This document shows positions 44,946 through 58,456 of a DNA stretch of 64,000 nt, piece by piece (the first letter of the stretch is position 1; each line of letters starts with the position of its first letter). Source of the DNA: Monosporascus cannonballus (Eukaryota; Ascomycota; Sordariomycetes; Xylariales); NCBI GenBank assembly GCA_004154925.1, contig QJNS01000308.1:18606-82605 (forward strand). Direction: 5' to 3'. A model generated the notes under the pieces. That model did not search any database. It was given only the letters and a program-made list of their open reading frames with translations, and was not told the DNA's origin. A program made the position numbers and the translations under genes.

Positions 44946-46483
44946 GTGGCGTCCCTGTAGATTTAGCATAATGGAGTTAGTTGAAGGGAACTCCCGTGTT
45001 TCTAACTTAGCACGGAAGCGGTAAGGATGTCGAGCATGGAAATGAAAAATCGCAAAGGAAGTCGGGGGGCTGGATGGAGAGAGGTGTTTATTCAGGCATC
45101 TGGCAGGTGGAAGAACAGTGAAGTTATTCGATTTGTCGGTCCTCTATAAAGGGGTCTCTTCTAATTCGTCTCTGGGCACCCCAGAGGCTAAAAACTTTCG
45201 CAACTCCGTTCTGGTCCTCGAGAGGCGGCACCTGTGGCCAAGCTAGGGATTGAAAGGGGCGGCTCCCGGGAGGTCGGAGAGGGAAATAGGAAGCTTCGAA
45301 TCGGGGGAGGGGGGTGGTCGTTTATGAATGTGAGCTCGAACCAGTAATCACATGTCAATGTGTGTAATTGCGTCGCTGCCTGTCAACTGCAGTTAAGTAG
45401 GAGTGAGGCCATAGAGGGGTACCGTACGCAACGGGGAGCATACGCCGCTGCCGCCGTCTCTCGAAGTCGTCATGTTCTCCGCTGAGCCTGCTGTAAAACA
45501 GGCTGATCACTCCTGAGACGTTCCGTTATATCTCCACTTTGAACCCAACGCTAAGAATGATCAAGATAGGCATATGTAAACGGCGAGCACATAGCCCTCT
45601 TCACGATGGGCGCCGAGTCATAGTCAGGAGGTACAGGAGGAAGTACTGTTTTCTGGACTTGGTCTGGCAACCAGCCCTACCTGAATTCCAGGGAGACGAC
45701 AGATCAGTGGCCTGAGCCATTTAGACTATGTCGATTATACGGTTTCCCGTGACAACTAGGTAGCTACGTCGCTCCAACGAAGAGGTGGGGCCGCGCGGGA
45801 AATCCGTACGTTTGTCGCCCCCGGCACTGTTAGGCGGTAAGGAAGGCTGTTATTATTCGGTTTCAGGGGAGTAAAGGGGGCTTGCTTCTACCTTCCCCCC
45901 CTATGACCGGTTAGCCTACGGCTGGGCTTACGCACAAAGAAAGCCCGGGAGATTCCATTTACGAATCAGCCTACAACTCGCTGCCGTCTACCCCTAGTGG
46001 TGGTGGAGGAGCAGGGGAGGCACAGTAACCCTTAAGACTCACACCACACGATGAGTCGCGACGACGGTGTCAGAAAAGGCTAGATACGCTGGGATACACC
46101 GCGACAGCTACGATATGGGTAGCGCTTTGAACTCGGAACTGCTCTGCAGTTGGTTAGATACGGTCTCTCTCGAACCGTACCTAACACCGATGCCTCACAT
46201 TGCAGACGGGAGCGCGTCACCACGAGTTATTGGATGATGGACCAATCGATACGTGAAGACCTCTACAGCAGCGGCGGCGGCGGCAACAGTAGCAGGCTGA
46301 GCGGGCAACGTAGCACACCGCAACGGACTTACCTCCAGGCTGGGGCGGCCGCGCGAGGGTGTAACGAACGGTTTTCAAGCGATGGAGTGTGACACCGACG
46401 AGTGAGCGAGTGGCCATCCCCCATTCCACTGTAGACGGGGAGAGTGTGTTGGATACGTCATTCTATCCCCTTAACGCCACGAC

Positions 46484-46872
46484 GTCGCTTTTCGGGTTTT
46501 TCTTCCTTCAATTTTTTTTCTTCACCCCCGCGACGGCCCGCAAAAGTACCATGCATGTTGGTCAGATGCGCGTATGCATGCGCGAAGAGCCCCAGCCGCG
46601 TCGCGGTTCCCGCCGGAACGCCACGACGATGACGAAAAAAGAAATTCAAGGGGATTAGGTGCATATTCAGGCCATCGTACCTACATCCATACGCAGGAAA
46701 GTAGGTACATTTAGGTATCGTGGACCCTCTCCTCAAGTACCGAAGCGCGCGTTGGTTCCCCGCGTGAAGGGGAAAGGAAGAGGGACTGGAGCTAAGAAGG
46801 CGGCCCGAAGCGGTACTCTATTCGTTCGTCGCCGCTGCAGAAGAAAAAAAAGAAGAAAAACCCCGAAAGCGA
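46484..46872. repeat. Imperfect inverted repeat with pyrimidine/purine-rich arms
   Basis: Left arm about 46484-46550 contains GTCGCTTTTCGGGTTTTTCT followed by a T8 run. The right arm, about 46812-46872, read on the minus strand gives GTCGCTTTCGGGGTTTTTCT followed by a T8 run. The arms match over about 38 bp with a 5-nt insertion in the left arm, then less well through a GTACC landmark. The spacer is about 260 bp. No target duplication or element name could be assigned. Confidence 0.6.
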
Positions 46873-48097
46873 CCCGGTGTAGTCGTAAGCAGGTCGCCTC
46901 TCTCAATCGAGATTCGCCAATTATGTTTAGGAAAAAGTAATCCAAACTCGGGTGAGAGTCCGAGGGGCAGGCGAGCGCGTGCGTCGCCGGCCGTTACAGT
47001 ACTCCATTCTCCATTCAATCAATACCCTTTCTTCCAACCAACCCCTGACGTGGCATTTTTCCAAGCCAAAATAGAGGTGAAGGGGGGTTGATAATTCATC
47101 GAATGGACGGGCGGGTGGGCGCAACCTTGCAACCCGCGAGATCTGGGCCTCCCGCCTTTTGCACCAGCAACAACGTGCCGGCTCCGCCAGAAACAGGCGG
47201 AGAGAAGTCTCAAAAAGAAATCTGTGGTCTCGGAGGACGGGAATGTCTAGAGCAAATCGGCGGGATGCGGGTGGCGTGAATCGCAGCTTATTCGCGGGTG
47301 TACTCGTCGATTTCTACATGCATTGGTAGCCCGTCTCCACCCGTCCGCATCAGGCCATGGATCCGGTAGGAGATGACCTCGTATTGTACTTTCAGGTAGC
47401 GGTTCGTCTGACCTCATCACAAAATTCGCCAGGAACATTGTCCAGAGCGGCCACAAATTCATATGAGGAACCGTGAAATAACTGCATGGCATGTAGTCGA
47501 CATGAGAGAGACGGGACGAATCAGCCAAACGCGTAGGAGGTATATATCCTACAAATGTGCCTTGGCATGGCCTTCCAGTTGGTAGAATATCATGCAGATA
47601 GACTGGGCTTCTTATTGCCTGCGCAGAAGAGATCTTTAAAACCGAGTACCAAAACTCCCAGTCACAACTAGAAATTTACAAGCCCCGTGACATTTCTTCA
47701 TTACCCGGGCAAGTGCCGCTGTCCCATAATCCCGCAATGCAAGCGACGTGCAGACCGTCTGGTCCCATTCATGATTGTGATCCCAGGAAATATGCCAGTC
47801 CTAACGTAATTCGTTGGCACCGAGCTTTGCCTGCCGGACGTTGTTCGTTACACCGTGGCCCGCCGACAATACACCGAACGGGTCCCCCCAACGCTAATTT
47901 ATGAGTCCCAGATTAGGGGCATCTCGGTACAGCTCGTAATAAGTTCGCCAATGGTCCTCTGCGAATTCGGCAATGCTGCTAATACCCGTATCGCTGTAAA
48001 ATGGAGTGACTTCGTCTAACCTCGGCGCCTTCATTAAGTGATTTCAACTAAGCAATCGTCTCGTCCCGTTTGGAGCAATGGAACCACAACCCCGGCA

Positions 48098-49288
48098 TCA
48101 GAGGATGACGCATCTTGATTTATGTGTATCCCCTTTTCGCCTTCTCCGCTTCTTAATGTAAGACATCGAGTAGGGATCGGTGGTATACTCTTCCCCTGCT
48201 TGATTCCCTTCAGAATCGGCTTTACGCAGCATCTGCCGACACAAGTCGATGAAAACTTCATCCACATTTGCTTCCCCTCCGTTAGTACGCCACACCGAAA
48301 GAATCGACGGGGGAGCAGCGGACTTACTGCGCGTACGAGCACTGGCTTCGTAATAAGGTGCACCCCACTTTTGTGAGATGGAGAAACCCTTGGTGCGCGG
48401 CACAGCCCGCATGTCTTCCAAGTCTGCTTTGTTCCCGCAGATAACTATTGGTATATAATCGTCATCTTTAATGCGAATGATCTCTTCCCGGAGATTAGAA
48501 AGTTCGGCTAAAGATGACTGCGAGGTAATGCTGAAAACAAGTAGGAACCCTTGACCTGTTTTCATGTAAAGATCTCTCATAGCAACTTAACAGAGGGTCA
48601 GTTAAGTCGATTTCACATGAACGGAAAGAATTACTGATCGACCAACCAAATTGTTCCGTTCCGGCTGTGTCCAGTCTGATTCACGTTAGCATTTGCTATG
48701 GCGGGGTCTCTTGACACTCGGGAGATCCGTTTCTCACATCTCAAGAACTACCTGTCGGCCCTGTTACTAGAGGTTAATCCATGATGAGAAGCCAATCGGA
48801 AAATAGGAACGCTGCGAGGCGCACTTACATCCACCCCCACCTGAGTACGATACGAGTCTTCGATCGTCGGATCATAGCTCTCGATCCACTCGTTATGGAC
48901 AAACTGAGCTATCAAAAATTCTATCTATCAGTCTCATGACTTCCTAGGACGGAGTAGAAGCAGGCCAGAGCGAGGATCCTGGCGCAAGTGACGCCCGGAT
49001 CTAGGACCAAAACGGGATAGTCGAGAGATTTTACCAGTGAGACAGCTCTTCCCAACACCACCTGCGAAAGCAAACTTCAGCTACTGTAACGTAGAGGAGG
49101 AATTTGTAGACGTTAAGGTTCTCCACAAGGCGAGGTAGAGCTCACCTGCACCTAGGACAACAACGTTGAATTCGCGGCTGCCCACAGCGATTGAGACGTC
49201 AGCGTTCGGGTCACACGATAGCCATGTAACGGTTGTTCTCAGGGTAGACAAACGCAGGGTGGTAGCGGCCTTGCCTTGAAGGAGGCAT
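48098..49288 (-). CDS. rsr1: Ras-family small GTPase, Rsr1/Krev-1 (Rap-like)
   Basis: Eight minus-strand exons: 49275-49288, 49146-49177, 49035-49061, 48829-48908, 48738-48760, 48647-48675, 48328-48585, 48098-48270; 211 residues. Rsr1/Krev-1 proteins set polarity and septum or bud-site choice at the plasma membrane. The P-loop is GAGGVGKS (14-21), the effector loop YDPTIEDSY (36-44) and switch II DTAGTEQF (61-68). Base recognition uses CGNKADLED; SAR..TNVDEVF and a Lys/Arg-rich tail (KKRRRRKG) follow. The C-terminal CVIL is a geranylgeranylation-type CAAX box. Every junction keeps phase and reproduces the family sequence. The first exon (MPPSS) requires a GC-AG intron. An alternative start at 49401 would add an unusual N-terminal extension. 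Confidence 0.9.
49178..49274 (-). other. rsr1: Predicted GC-AG first intron of rsr1
   Basis: 97 bp, donor TTCAAG|GCAAGG, acceptor GGGCAG, branch site GCTGAC 19 nt before the end. It joins a 14-nt first exon to SREFNVVVLGAGG, matching the usual start of this family. The alternative is a longer first exon without this intron. Confidence 0.6.
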
Positions 49289-52200
49289 GGCTTTAAACTC
49301 TCAGGAGGCGCCCGCCAAGGCCCAAGGAATACAGAATGATGGAGAATCCGCAACGCTACGTCGTATATCCACGAAGCGCCGTCTGCTTTACCGCTGTCCA
49401 TTCATCAATTTTGATGACGACACGAGGCCAGCGCCAAGGTTATCGCTGCTGGTCCACCGATGGAGATGCCCTCATCTGAGAATGGTCGCCGGGCTCGTCG
49501 TATTGAACGAACTGAGGCTATCAACTTCCCCCGCAAGCGGTTGTAAATCGCAAGATACCACACAAAGCCTAATTTCCAATGGGTCTTTAACGAAGAATAT
49601 GAATAAGCTCGCTGTCCCGTTTACTTCGCAAACCCGGATTTTCGGACAGGCTTAAGCGTTTCCAAGAGGGGAAAAAAAAATGTTAAACTAGCGACAAAAA
49701 GCGTGATAGGGGTCTGTAAAAAAAAAAAGAAGAGGGGTATATTAGCGCGGATAAGTTCCCGGAGTGGCAGCCCACGATAACAAGCGCTTGACTCGAACAG
49801 TATAGACGATGTTAAAAATTCAATGACTCGGTTGACTTGTTGTAAAACGTCATGGGGGGACGGAGGTTGAAAAAGAGTAGGCAAGGCAAGGTAGCTGGAG
49901 TTGAGGAAAGGCTTAAGAGGTCTAGGGATTGCATATGATATTATGGAGAACGGATCCCCAGTATTATATCACCTAAGTACGGACGGAGTATGTACACATG
50001 CATTACTTCGTACATATACGTACTATTACCTTCAAGGCGCAGCGAGACCAGGGCTAACGCAAGGTAGGCTACCTGTAGTTGGTCTGTTACTACAACACAG
50101 ATCTTAGCACGAACACCACTGGGTTCAAAGGGGTAGGCTAAAAGAGTGACTGCCATGCAGCAGCCAGTCAGGGTTCTTTCAAGGGTCGAGAATGCAGATG
50201 CAGCGCGGGTCCCGCGCACTTAAGCAGCAAATGGCACCTAGCAGAGTGCTCGGAGAGCCCCATTGGCTCGTCTAAGTGGATAATCGACGGTTCGCCCTCG
50301 GACATATAGAGAGATCTTGGTATCTAATATCGCAGCAGCATTCGAGTAGTCTCTGTAACAGGTGGCTGACATTCCGTGGAATTCCATGGTAAAAGGCCTT
50401 CCAAAACGTTGGCTGTGGCGCATTTAAGAAAAGTGTTTTCAGTAGTTCATAACTTAAACTTCGGTATTTCCGGACATATCTCTATACGAAGTGTGAAAAT
50501 AGATACGAGCTTGTATTCCGGCTTAGTGTATGCCTAGATACACGGCTTAGTTATATGCATGTGTGCCCTTCGCTACGGTCGGCTCCCAACGTACCTAAGG
50601 CGTGCCGTACCTTAGCGCTATCTATGTTGTTGTTATTTTCTTTTCACAGCACAGCGGTCGAGAGACAAGATAACCCTGAGTCTTCCTCTCTCACCCGCCA
50701 CTATGGAAATAGCAACAGATGCTGCATGATCAGAGTTCCAGATCAACGGGTGGATCGATCGACCGACCATTGATGCGTTTTCAGCCTCTTAGTAGGTAAT
50801 ATCAAGAAGTAGAGAAAGTGATCATAGTTAGGGTGGGTACTACATATGCTGATGGTAAAGGGGAATAAGAGCTCTTCAGCCCTCTCAGAGAGGAAAAGTC
50901 GCGAAAGTGGGCGACGCTGTTAGAAGTAAACAACCATTCGTCAAATGGCAGTAGGAGGTTGGGACCGCGGCAGCCGAGGGGGGTTGTGTCTGTACGATCC
51001 CTGACTAAGGGGCCCACATGAAGCCATGACCGGCCAGGGCCCGGGGACACTGCTCAGTCAAGTGCGTTATCGCCATCACCCAGCCTTGTGAGAATATAGC
51101 CGCTCCGTTGGATAACGGGAATTGCGGGCTAGTCGCGTCGCTACATGTTTACATAGGTCTCACTGGGCCAATGCCGGGCGGAGTGCCATCTACCAAGCAA
51201 TATGTCGTTCTAACCAACAAGCAAGTGCCCTTACCTACCAATACTACTGCGTAGACTACATCATACATAGGTGGTGCTGTGGGCACCTACAGTATACAGG
51301 GCAAGCAGCTAAGCTCTGACGGTTCTGACATAACTTACCAGGCGCGTCCAGTCTCCGATTTATTTTCGTATGTATCGATGAATCTTCCTCTTTTCTGTCC
51401 GTCATCTGTCACCTGACGGTTAGCAACTGCGAGACATGCAGCACAGGCCATTGCTTAATACGCTCTCCTTGCCGGGAGAATCCCGTCAAGGTGCCTGGGG
51501 AAATGTTGAGGCCACATAAGCTTGCTCCCCTGGTTCGGTGGATTCCTACCGACGGTGTGGAGTTAAATAGCCTAAGAGCTGCGATGCTGGCTCCTGGGGG
51601 CTCCGCATCCAGCTCTAGCCTCTACATCTATGGGGCTATTGGCGGGGGCCATGTATTATGGTATATCAAAGTATGCCCTATTAGTTACGGACTAGCCGCG
51701 ATTAGCCTACCCGGCGGGAGACACGATTCAGTTCCCCGGAGTTTTAGTGAGACATTTGAAAAGGTTGAGACAGAAGGGTCTCTCCACATCCGAACATAAG
51801 TAACCAACCCGATCACAAAACTGTCCAAACTCGGAACAGGGCCTACGAAAAGAATATCCGGTTAGGCAACCCTGCCATGACGATATCCGCTTTCATAAGC
51901 AACCTGAGCCCTCACAATCTCTTCTTCCTATGGGACAAGCTACCTAGCGAGCAACTCCCGTCAAAATAGAGAATGCCGGAGCCAAGATACGGAGTACAAA
52001 AGATAGCGTCTCTACTACAAGAATAGCACTACCAGGCGTGTAGTTGCTACCAACTCCGTCCGTCCCTGTGACGCGTCTCTCATCCTTTGTACGGATGGAT
52101 ATTCTCGGAGCGTCACTTTGTGGGACATTATTGAACCGTCGAGAAAACAGTTTTCAATGAAGCACATGCTCCCCTGCCCCCCCAAATCCCTTCCTAGTTG

Positions 52201-53334
52201 ATGTCGGGTAGTATTATGGTGCATACTGACTCGTGCTGAGACTAGAGCCTTGAGCGGAACCGAGCGGCTGGTAACTAGCGCCTATCTGGTGAGACTTTTG
52301 TTGTCATGCCATTTTTGCATACACTGCTCCACCCAGCTTTTATGCCATGTGCGGAACTGAATACTGTATTCTGGAATCACAACGCCAGGTAGACGTCGGT
52401 TGGTTCTTCGGACATGTTTGGGACATGTTTGGGTGATCACAGCACTGTCGAAGTGGCAATCCTGGCGTTCTGCTGTTGATCATATGTATCCACAGCCTCG
52501 GCACAGACCGTCGACTCCAGCGTCGCAGAAGTTGACGGCCAGGAGCCTTCAAGTCGGCACCCATGAGCTTGCTGACACAGCCTCGTGGAGTGTGGAGATA
52601 TCCGTGGGGGTCCTCCCACATATAAATGACAGGCTAACGAACTAGGATTCCCCCTTGATCGGTTCTACAACATATGCGTAATGAGGGCCTCAACGCATGC
52701 AGCATCGAATATAATAGGATAAGCGTACGGGGGAAATCCTTCCCTCTGACTTGAAACACGGGTATGCAGACGCAACGTCTTCTTGGGTCATCACCACGCC
52801 GTCAACCGTTACTAGCCAGAGCAATCACTAGCCTTGGTCCACAATTTTCAGCTGAATGGGGATGGTTCCCGGTTACCCATTCAGGGTTCTGGCTCTTTGA
52901 GAACCAAGAGCAACAAGTCCCTGGCCGTCTCTGCTACCCTTTCCCCTCAAAGATCGTATTTAACGCCCTATTATCAGCCGCCCGATTTCGCTTTTCCGAG
53001 ATTTTACGGAACCCTGAAATATCTCGGCGGAGCAGCGCGTGCTATGAGAATAACCAATATCTGGTCGAGCAGCTATTTCGTGCCAGCATCAGAATGGCAC
53101 CACTTTCAACAGGTATAATTTATTGATCATTAGAACCACCTATCAGCGGTAGTCGGTTAGACTACCCAAACCACATACGCCCCTCTAAGGCGGGAATCAT
53201 TGTTACAAGGTTTTAGGACTCGTCTCAAACAACAAAATCGTTACGTAGAGTGTCCAATCTTGCTCCCATTCATCATTCCCCAGCATCAATGCGTCTCGAG
53301 CGGTTGTTTACAACCTCAAGAATACTGTATGGCG
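49289..53334. other. 4-kb intergenic region, no supported gene
   Basis: Normal-composition DNA with scattered short frames on both strands, none with recognisable features. The part near 49289 should contain the rsr1 promoter. The segment near 49980-50030 is rich in overlapping TACGTA/GTACAT motifs. No RNA gene or transposon end seen. Confidence 0.45.
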
Positions 53335-54949
53335 TCACACCATATTCCGGACCGACGCCGAAGGTGGTAGCACCTCAAGAGGCACGTCGTCCAACGATTC
53401 ATCATCGGCACTGATATGTGCGGCGCGAGGGGGCATCGTTTGCAGTAGGATATCTGGACTCCGCGGTCGAGAGGCTTGCCGGGGCCTCACGGGGTCCCTC
53501 TGCGTCCACTTGCGGCTTGCCGCGAATGGGAATGCGAAGCCGACCGTGGCGTACTTATCAGCCAGTTCATCAAACGTGATGCCCTGAGCGGCGGCGTCCT
53601 GACGATACTTGCGCGTTCGGGATAGCCAGATGAGGTGAGACACGCAGAGAACAAACTCAGCCAACGCCCTTATAAGAGATTGTGTCAGAACATGTGCACT
53701 CTTTGCACAAACGGGCCCCTCTGTAGGGCGTCTCGGTGACTTACATTAAGCCGTAGAAGACGATACCGGGTACTTCCCACTCTTCCCGATCATCTGTCAT
53801 GCGTGTTAGCACGTTTTCTTACTCCCTGCTTCTTACCGAACACCGCCTAGGAAAAAGCAGGAGACTCACAGAAAGCCGTCAACGGTAAAAGGGCGCCAAT
53901 AATACCGCAACATTGTGCCCACTGCTAGACACCACCGAGTCAGCTAACAGCAAGTCACGCGAAGTTTCAATTCCGAACTCGATGCTTGAATCCGCGACTC
54001 ACACTGGCAACCGAAACGGATCGCCCCTGGTGCGCGTAGGACTCGACGGCCAGCGGGACCCAAGCGAAGAGGACTAAGCAAGGGGGCGCGATGCCAACCC
54101 CGGCATCACACCTCGAGAACTTCTTGTGGAGGCAATCGGGATAGTTGTAGTCGGGATTGCCCTCAAAGACTATGATGTTGAAAATCACCATCGAGGGAAC
54201 GAAGGGGATTAGGATCGAAAGGAATTTTATCACGAGCATCGTGACGTCCCAGCGACCGTCCTTCGTTCTGGGACACCAACCAGATCAGTCACCCTCCCTC
54301 TGCGCCAGTTTGCTTGCTTGGACGCGGGAACCGAAACAGGACCGGCGGAGAGACACTTACACACAGCTCAGCGCAGACGCCTGGCAGTAAAACAACACGA
54401 AAGCGACGATGGTGATGTGCAGCTGTACTAGCAGCAATATCGGATGGTACGTAGCCCGCGCGTGGACAACGGCTAGGGGCTGGGCTGTCCGACATGTTAA
54501 CCAGTCATGGTCCCCCCTAGAGCGCCTTCGACGCTGGTAACAAAGGCGTTTCAAGAAACTCTTAGAGGGTAGCAAGAATGCCGTGTGCGAGGATGAAACC
54601 GGAGACGAAGACGTGCAAGAGAAAGTATAAGCGAGGGGAGAGATGCACTCACCGACAAAGCCCGCAAGGAAACACAAACCAACCAAGAACCAAATTACCC
54701 TGCGATTCAGCGATGGACTGAGCTCGAGAATATTCTTGCGACGGAAATTGCACAACAGCTGGTCGCACCAGCGTGCGGTCCAGAACAGGGCGCCGGCGAC
54801 CTGCGAAGCGGAAAGATCACGCATCTTAGCTGCTACTGTCCGACTGTCTTGTGTCCCGACTTCGTCCGCTTCAGGCGGACCCGGGACGGGTGGTCGAGGG
54901 GGTAAAGCAGGGGACTTACCAAAATCAAGTATTGTATGAACGAGTCCAT
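53335..54949 (-). CDS. Fungal multi-pass integral membrane protein, function unknown
   Basis: Seven minus-strand exons: 54920-54949, 54653-54800, 54361-54484, 54003-54267, 53870-53924, 53745-53793, 53335-53668; 334 residues. All junctions are in phase with GT-AG borders. Hydrophobic segments suggest about seven membrane passes: IQYLILVAGALFW, VIWFLVGLCFLAGFV, ILLLVQLHITIVAFVLFYC, MLVIKFLSILIPFVPSMVIF, PPCLVLFAWVPLAV, CGIIGALLPLTAF and IVFYGLMALAEFVLCVSHLI. Conserved-looking loops are RWCDQLLCNFRRKNILELSP and WLSRTRKYRQDAAAQGITFD. The C-terminal tail is polar. The overall shape resembles a seven-helix protein, but no receptor or transporter signature is visible. Confidence 0.8.
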
Positions 54950-57900
54950 GGCGGTAACAGATGGTGACGTCTGTATGGGTAAAAAGTCGAAGCCGAGATG
55001 CTCTAGCGAGTGACGATTACAGACCTGGAAGGAGAAGATGGCAGCGAAAACACGGAGCGCTGCAGTAGGGCATTGTCGAAGGGGACGAGAAGGACGGGGT
55101 ACCGCAATGTCTTTTTGCCTACCTTAGAAAATGGCGATAAACACGATGGCTATTTAGGCGATGTGAGCTGTCCCGGCGAGCGAGCTTACTCGAATCTAAA
55201 ATTGACAGGGGTGGAGAACACGGGAATGGCTGCCGAACGGCGAGAGCAAAGATACCGACGAATGTATACAACCCTGTCCTTGTATGTTCCGCAGAAGCTT
55301 TCCCATGAGGCCCTCCCTACGGCAGCTAGGTGAACTCGTGTCTACTTATGAATATACCGTCTCGGAATGTCGTCCCGGGCCGAAACTCGCCCACCGCTGT
55401 ACTTGCTTCGCAGTGGTTGTCTCCGGTCAAAACTCGGGCCCTGGGTAAACATATAAGCCCCGTGGTATGTACCGGGCCAGGGTTAAAAACCTACCCGGAA
55501 GAAACTAAAGGGTTCCTTTGGTTGTCTAATGATGATGGAGATGTTAGGTACAAGCCAAGCCCTCAGCTCTAGTTGAGGTACGGGTACGAAACCTTATCCT
55601 CCGTTCTTCACGGATCCGCCCTGGACTTGGGAGGTCAGAGCCCGGTGGCGTTCTCCGGACGCATCGACGGAACCGTTTGGTGCTGTGGGAACGTCCCAGT
55701 CGAGCGCGAGCTATTAAGCTCAACACTAATTAGTATCTAAGTAACCAAACACCTTATATGCAGGGGAAGCTTAAGGTCGCCCGCCTGACCATTGTCGATT
55801 CATCCATCGGGGGCCAGTGGCCACGCTGACAGTCGCACAAAGGACATCGAGATCCTGGATGACGAACAAAATCCCCAGCCGTGATACTCGGGACATCGAT
55901 ATGGTTGAAAAAGCCGCTTCGAGGGGTAGTTCTAGGCTGCGGCGCCGCCTAGCGTAAGCTAAATAGCTTCGGACCTGGGGGTGCGCTGGTGAGTGTCAAC
56001 CAGGCGTGATGGATGCCCCGTCTCGGGTGCGATCGAGAGCGCGCGGCGAGGCCGTCGGTCTGGGGGACAAGTCGAGCATTTGACTCGGGCTCCGTCGTAG
56101 GCGATATATACGTACATGCACAGGTTATTCTCTGGTGTGTGTACGTCAAAGCGTGTCAGATCTCACCGGCGGCGGAAGGTTTAACAATTGGGGTAAACCC
56201 TCTCTTTACAACCGCCCATCGAGCAAGTCCGACAAATATCTGTCTCAGATAGCTACGCGACCAGTTCGGATTTGCACTATTTGCGTTAGAGTTCGCTTTT
56301 CGAACAAAGGCCGAAGAATGAAATGGAAGTTCATCAAACACACGATACCGTCGAAGAAGCCAGATGTCCAACTCGCTCGCCGTATGGCTATGGGGGCGGA
56401 CGTTGCCACGCAGGAACGCTCTAGAAGAATGGAATCCATAGAGCGGTCCCAGACGTTCGTTCTAGGAGACTACTCAACCTGACCTACTCGGTTATGGATG
56501 GTCGGGGGTATCTATGTCCCGTAGCATGGACACATGGAAGGACGCATGAGTGCTATATACACAGGTACCACGAGGCCACTTCATGCTGACACTCTATAGG
56601 AGCTGAGTAACGACCCTGTTCCTGGGCTTGCCATACTTGATAGCGAGGATGAAATTGGGTCATTCGTGAAACAATATAGAACATTCTCATGGTGCCAAAC
56701 TCGTGGGCCGGGGGGCAGTAATCAAAACATTCGATTTCTTCTTCTACCATATACTTGCTTCAAGTCATCAGCGGCGGCGTGCCTAGCGTTAGCTTAACTA
56801 CCTTGCTTTCCCCCTTTTGACTACTCCCTTAAGGCGATCGACCGTGTCCTCTGGCGAGTATCGTCCCGCCAAATGCAGTTCGCATACGCTCGGAGCAACA
56901 AGGCCGGGCGAGGTTGCGCTCATGGGGGTAGTTTCACTTTTGAAGAAAGAATCGCGGGAGAGAAAAAGCAAGCAAAAACAGTGCTGTTTCCTACAACTAC
57001 TAGATAGATAGATGATGCCCTCTCCCATCCCCATCCCCAGAAGACGTGAATCAAGGTGGCCCAACCCCCCGTCTAAACCGCTAGCTGTAAGATTTGAGGA
57101 AGTTGAACAAATGAGGAGCAGAAAAATGAATGCGCCAGACATCCCAGGAAAAAGAAAAGAAAAAGGGGAAATGGAGAGTCAAAAGTCAAAAAGCACAATA
57201 CTCATGAATGAAAGTCCCGGGGCCCTAGGTATAAACGGACATGACCGGAAACCCAGAGCTGTGCGTGGTGGGAAGAAGGTAACGGTATCGGATCGGCAAC
57301 CCCCAAATGAAATATTGCCTCGACACCTTTCCCGAATTCGCACCTCATGCCAAAAATGTCTTTCCGTCTTCTTTTGTTTTCCCTTAGCACCCGACAAACA
57401 CTATCCCATGCTCAAATACTCCCCCTATTTCCTGGTTACATGCCACTCAAAATTACCGACGGTCGAATGCATTGAGGGGGCATCTTGGAAGTTAGCCCGA
57501 AAAGAAGAAAAGAGGGAACGCCCTAGTAGGTGACTGGTGGGAGCGAGGCTGGCAGTCTTTCCAGAACTATGCACCCCTTCCGGCACTGGATAATATCCCA
57601 GAGCCACTTTCTGATTCGATTTCCAAACGGTTCCCAGAAGACCCTCCATGCGCCCCACTCCGAAGCCTGAAGTGTAACGAGAGGACCCTGCTGTATATAT
57701 GCAACCCCCAGCCAACAATCAAATGCCTCTCGCCGTTTTATTGTAGAATGCTCCGTGAACGATGACTCGTCACAATTTTGTGACATTTTGGATTTGATGT
57801 GGGTCCATTCGTGAATCGTTTCTCCTTTTAAGACTATGCAGAAGGCACCGAACGATGGGAATTGGGTAATACAAAATAGATAATATGATTTTCCTTGCAT

Positions 57901-58456
57901 GGGGGTAGCGTTTCAAAGTAGGAGCTGCGAAGCTTCAAAGCTCTCAAAACAAAGTTAAGTCGCAATATGATATGTTGTCCGGATATCCGTATAGCTGACA
58001 AGGAACGCCGCGCCCAATTGTGAAGTGCCCGGAAACAGAAAATCAACGCTGATGGTCGCTGGAATGTTTGCTGAAGAAGAACACCGTCGAATGCCTTGTG
58101 ATCAAATCTGGAGTCGAAACTGAAGTGAGTCTAAAATCCCTACGGCATCAGCAGCCACTCGGTGGATGCTCAGGGGAATCACTGCAATGAAAATGTCGAC
58201 GCCATCGCTAAGAAACCACCGGTTGCAAATGCCAACGCAGATGCAATAAACAAGCCAATTTCCATCACTAATGCCGAGGAATCCAAAATGAGTTGCTGTT
58301 TGCCTGAGTGTCCGAGGTCAAAAAAGGGACACCGCCGAACCTCGCGAAAGGATTAATCGAGTGGTCTTTTGCCAGCATTCCCCGTAAACGCCGGTAACCA
58401 ATTCCTACAACAGGATGTATCATTCAAATATCTCCAAAAAAAAACCAAGTCAAGGG
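54950..58456. other. 3.5-kb intergenic region, no supported gene
   Basis: Holds the promoter of the seven-exon membrane-protein gene and, near 58456, the 3' UTR of the Whi3-like gene. The longest frame (57012-57533, plus, 173 codons) is Lys/Arg/Pro-rich and lacks any recognisable domain; I do not call it a gene. Confidence 0.45.

Larger units (their letters stand above)
43966..48097. other. 4.1-kb intergenic region, no supported gene
   Basis: Between ipi3 and rsr1, which converge on it. Contains short overlapping frames only, a (GAC)n tract at 44929-44945, several G-rich patches (for example 44737-44752 and 45304-45315) and an imperfect inverted repeat at 46484-46872. No RNA gene recognised. 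Confidence 0.45.

Noticed and set aside
57012..57533. 173-codon plus-strand frame downstream of the Whi3-like gene
   Set aside because: Basic, low-complexity composition, antisense frames of similar size, and no domain; likely chance.
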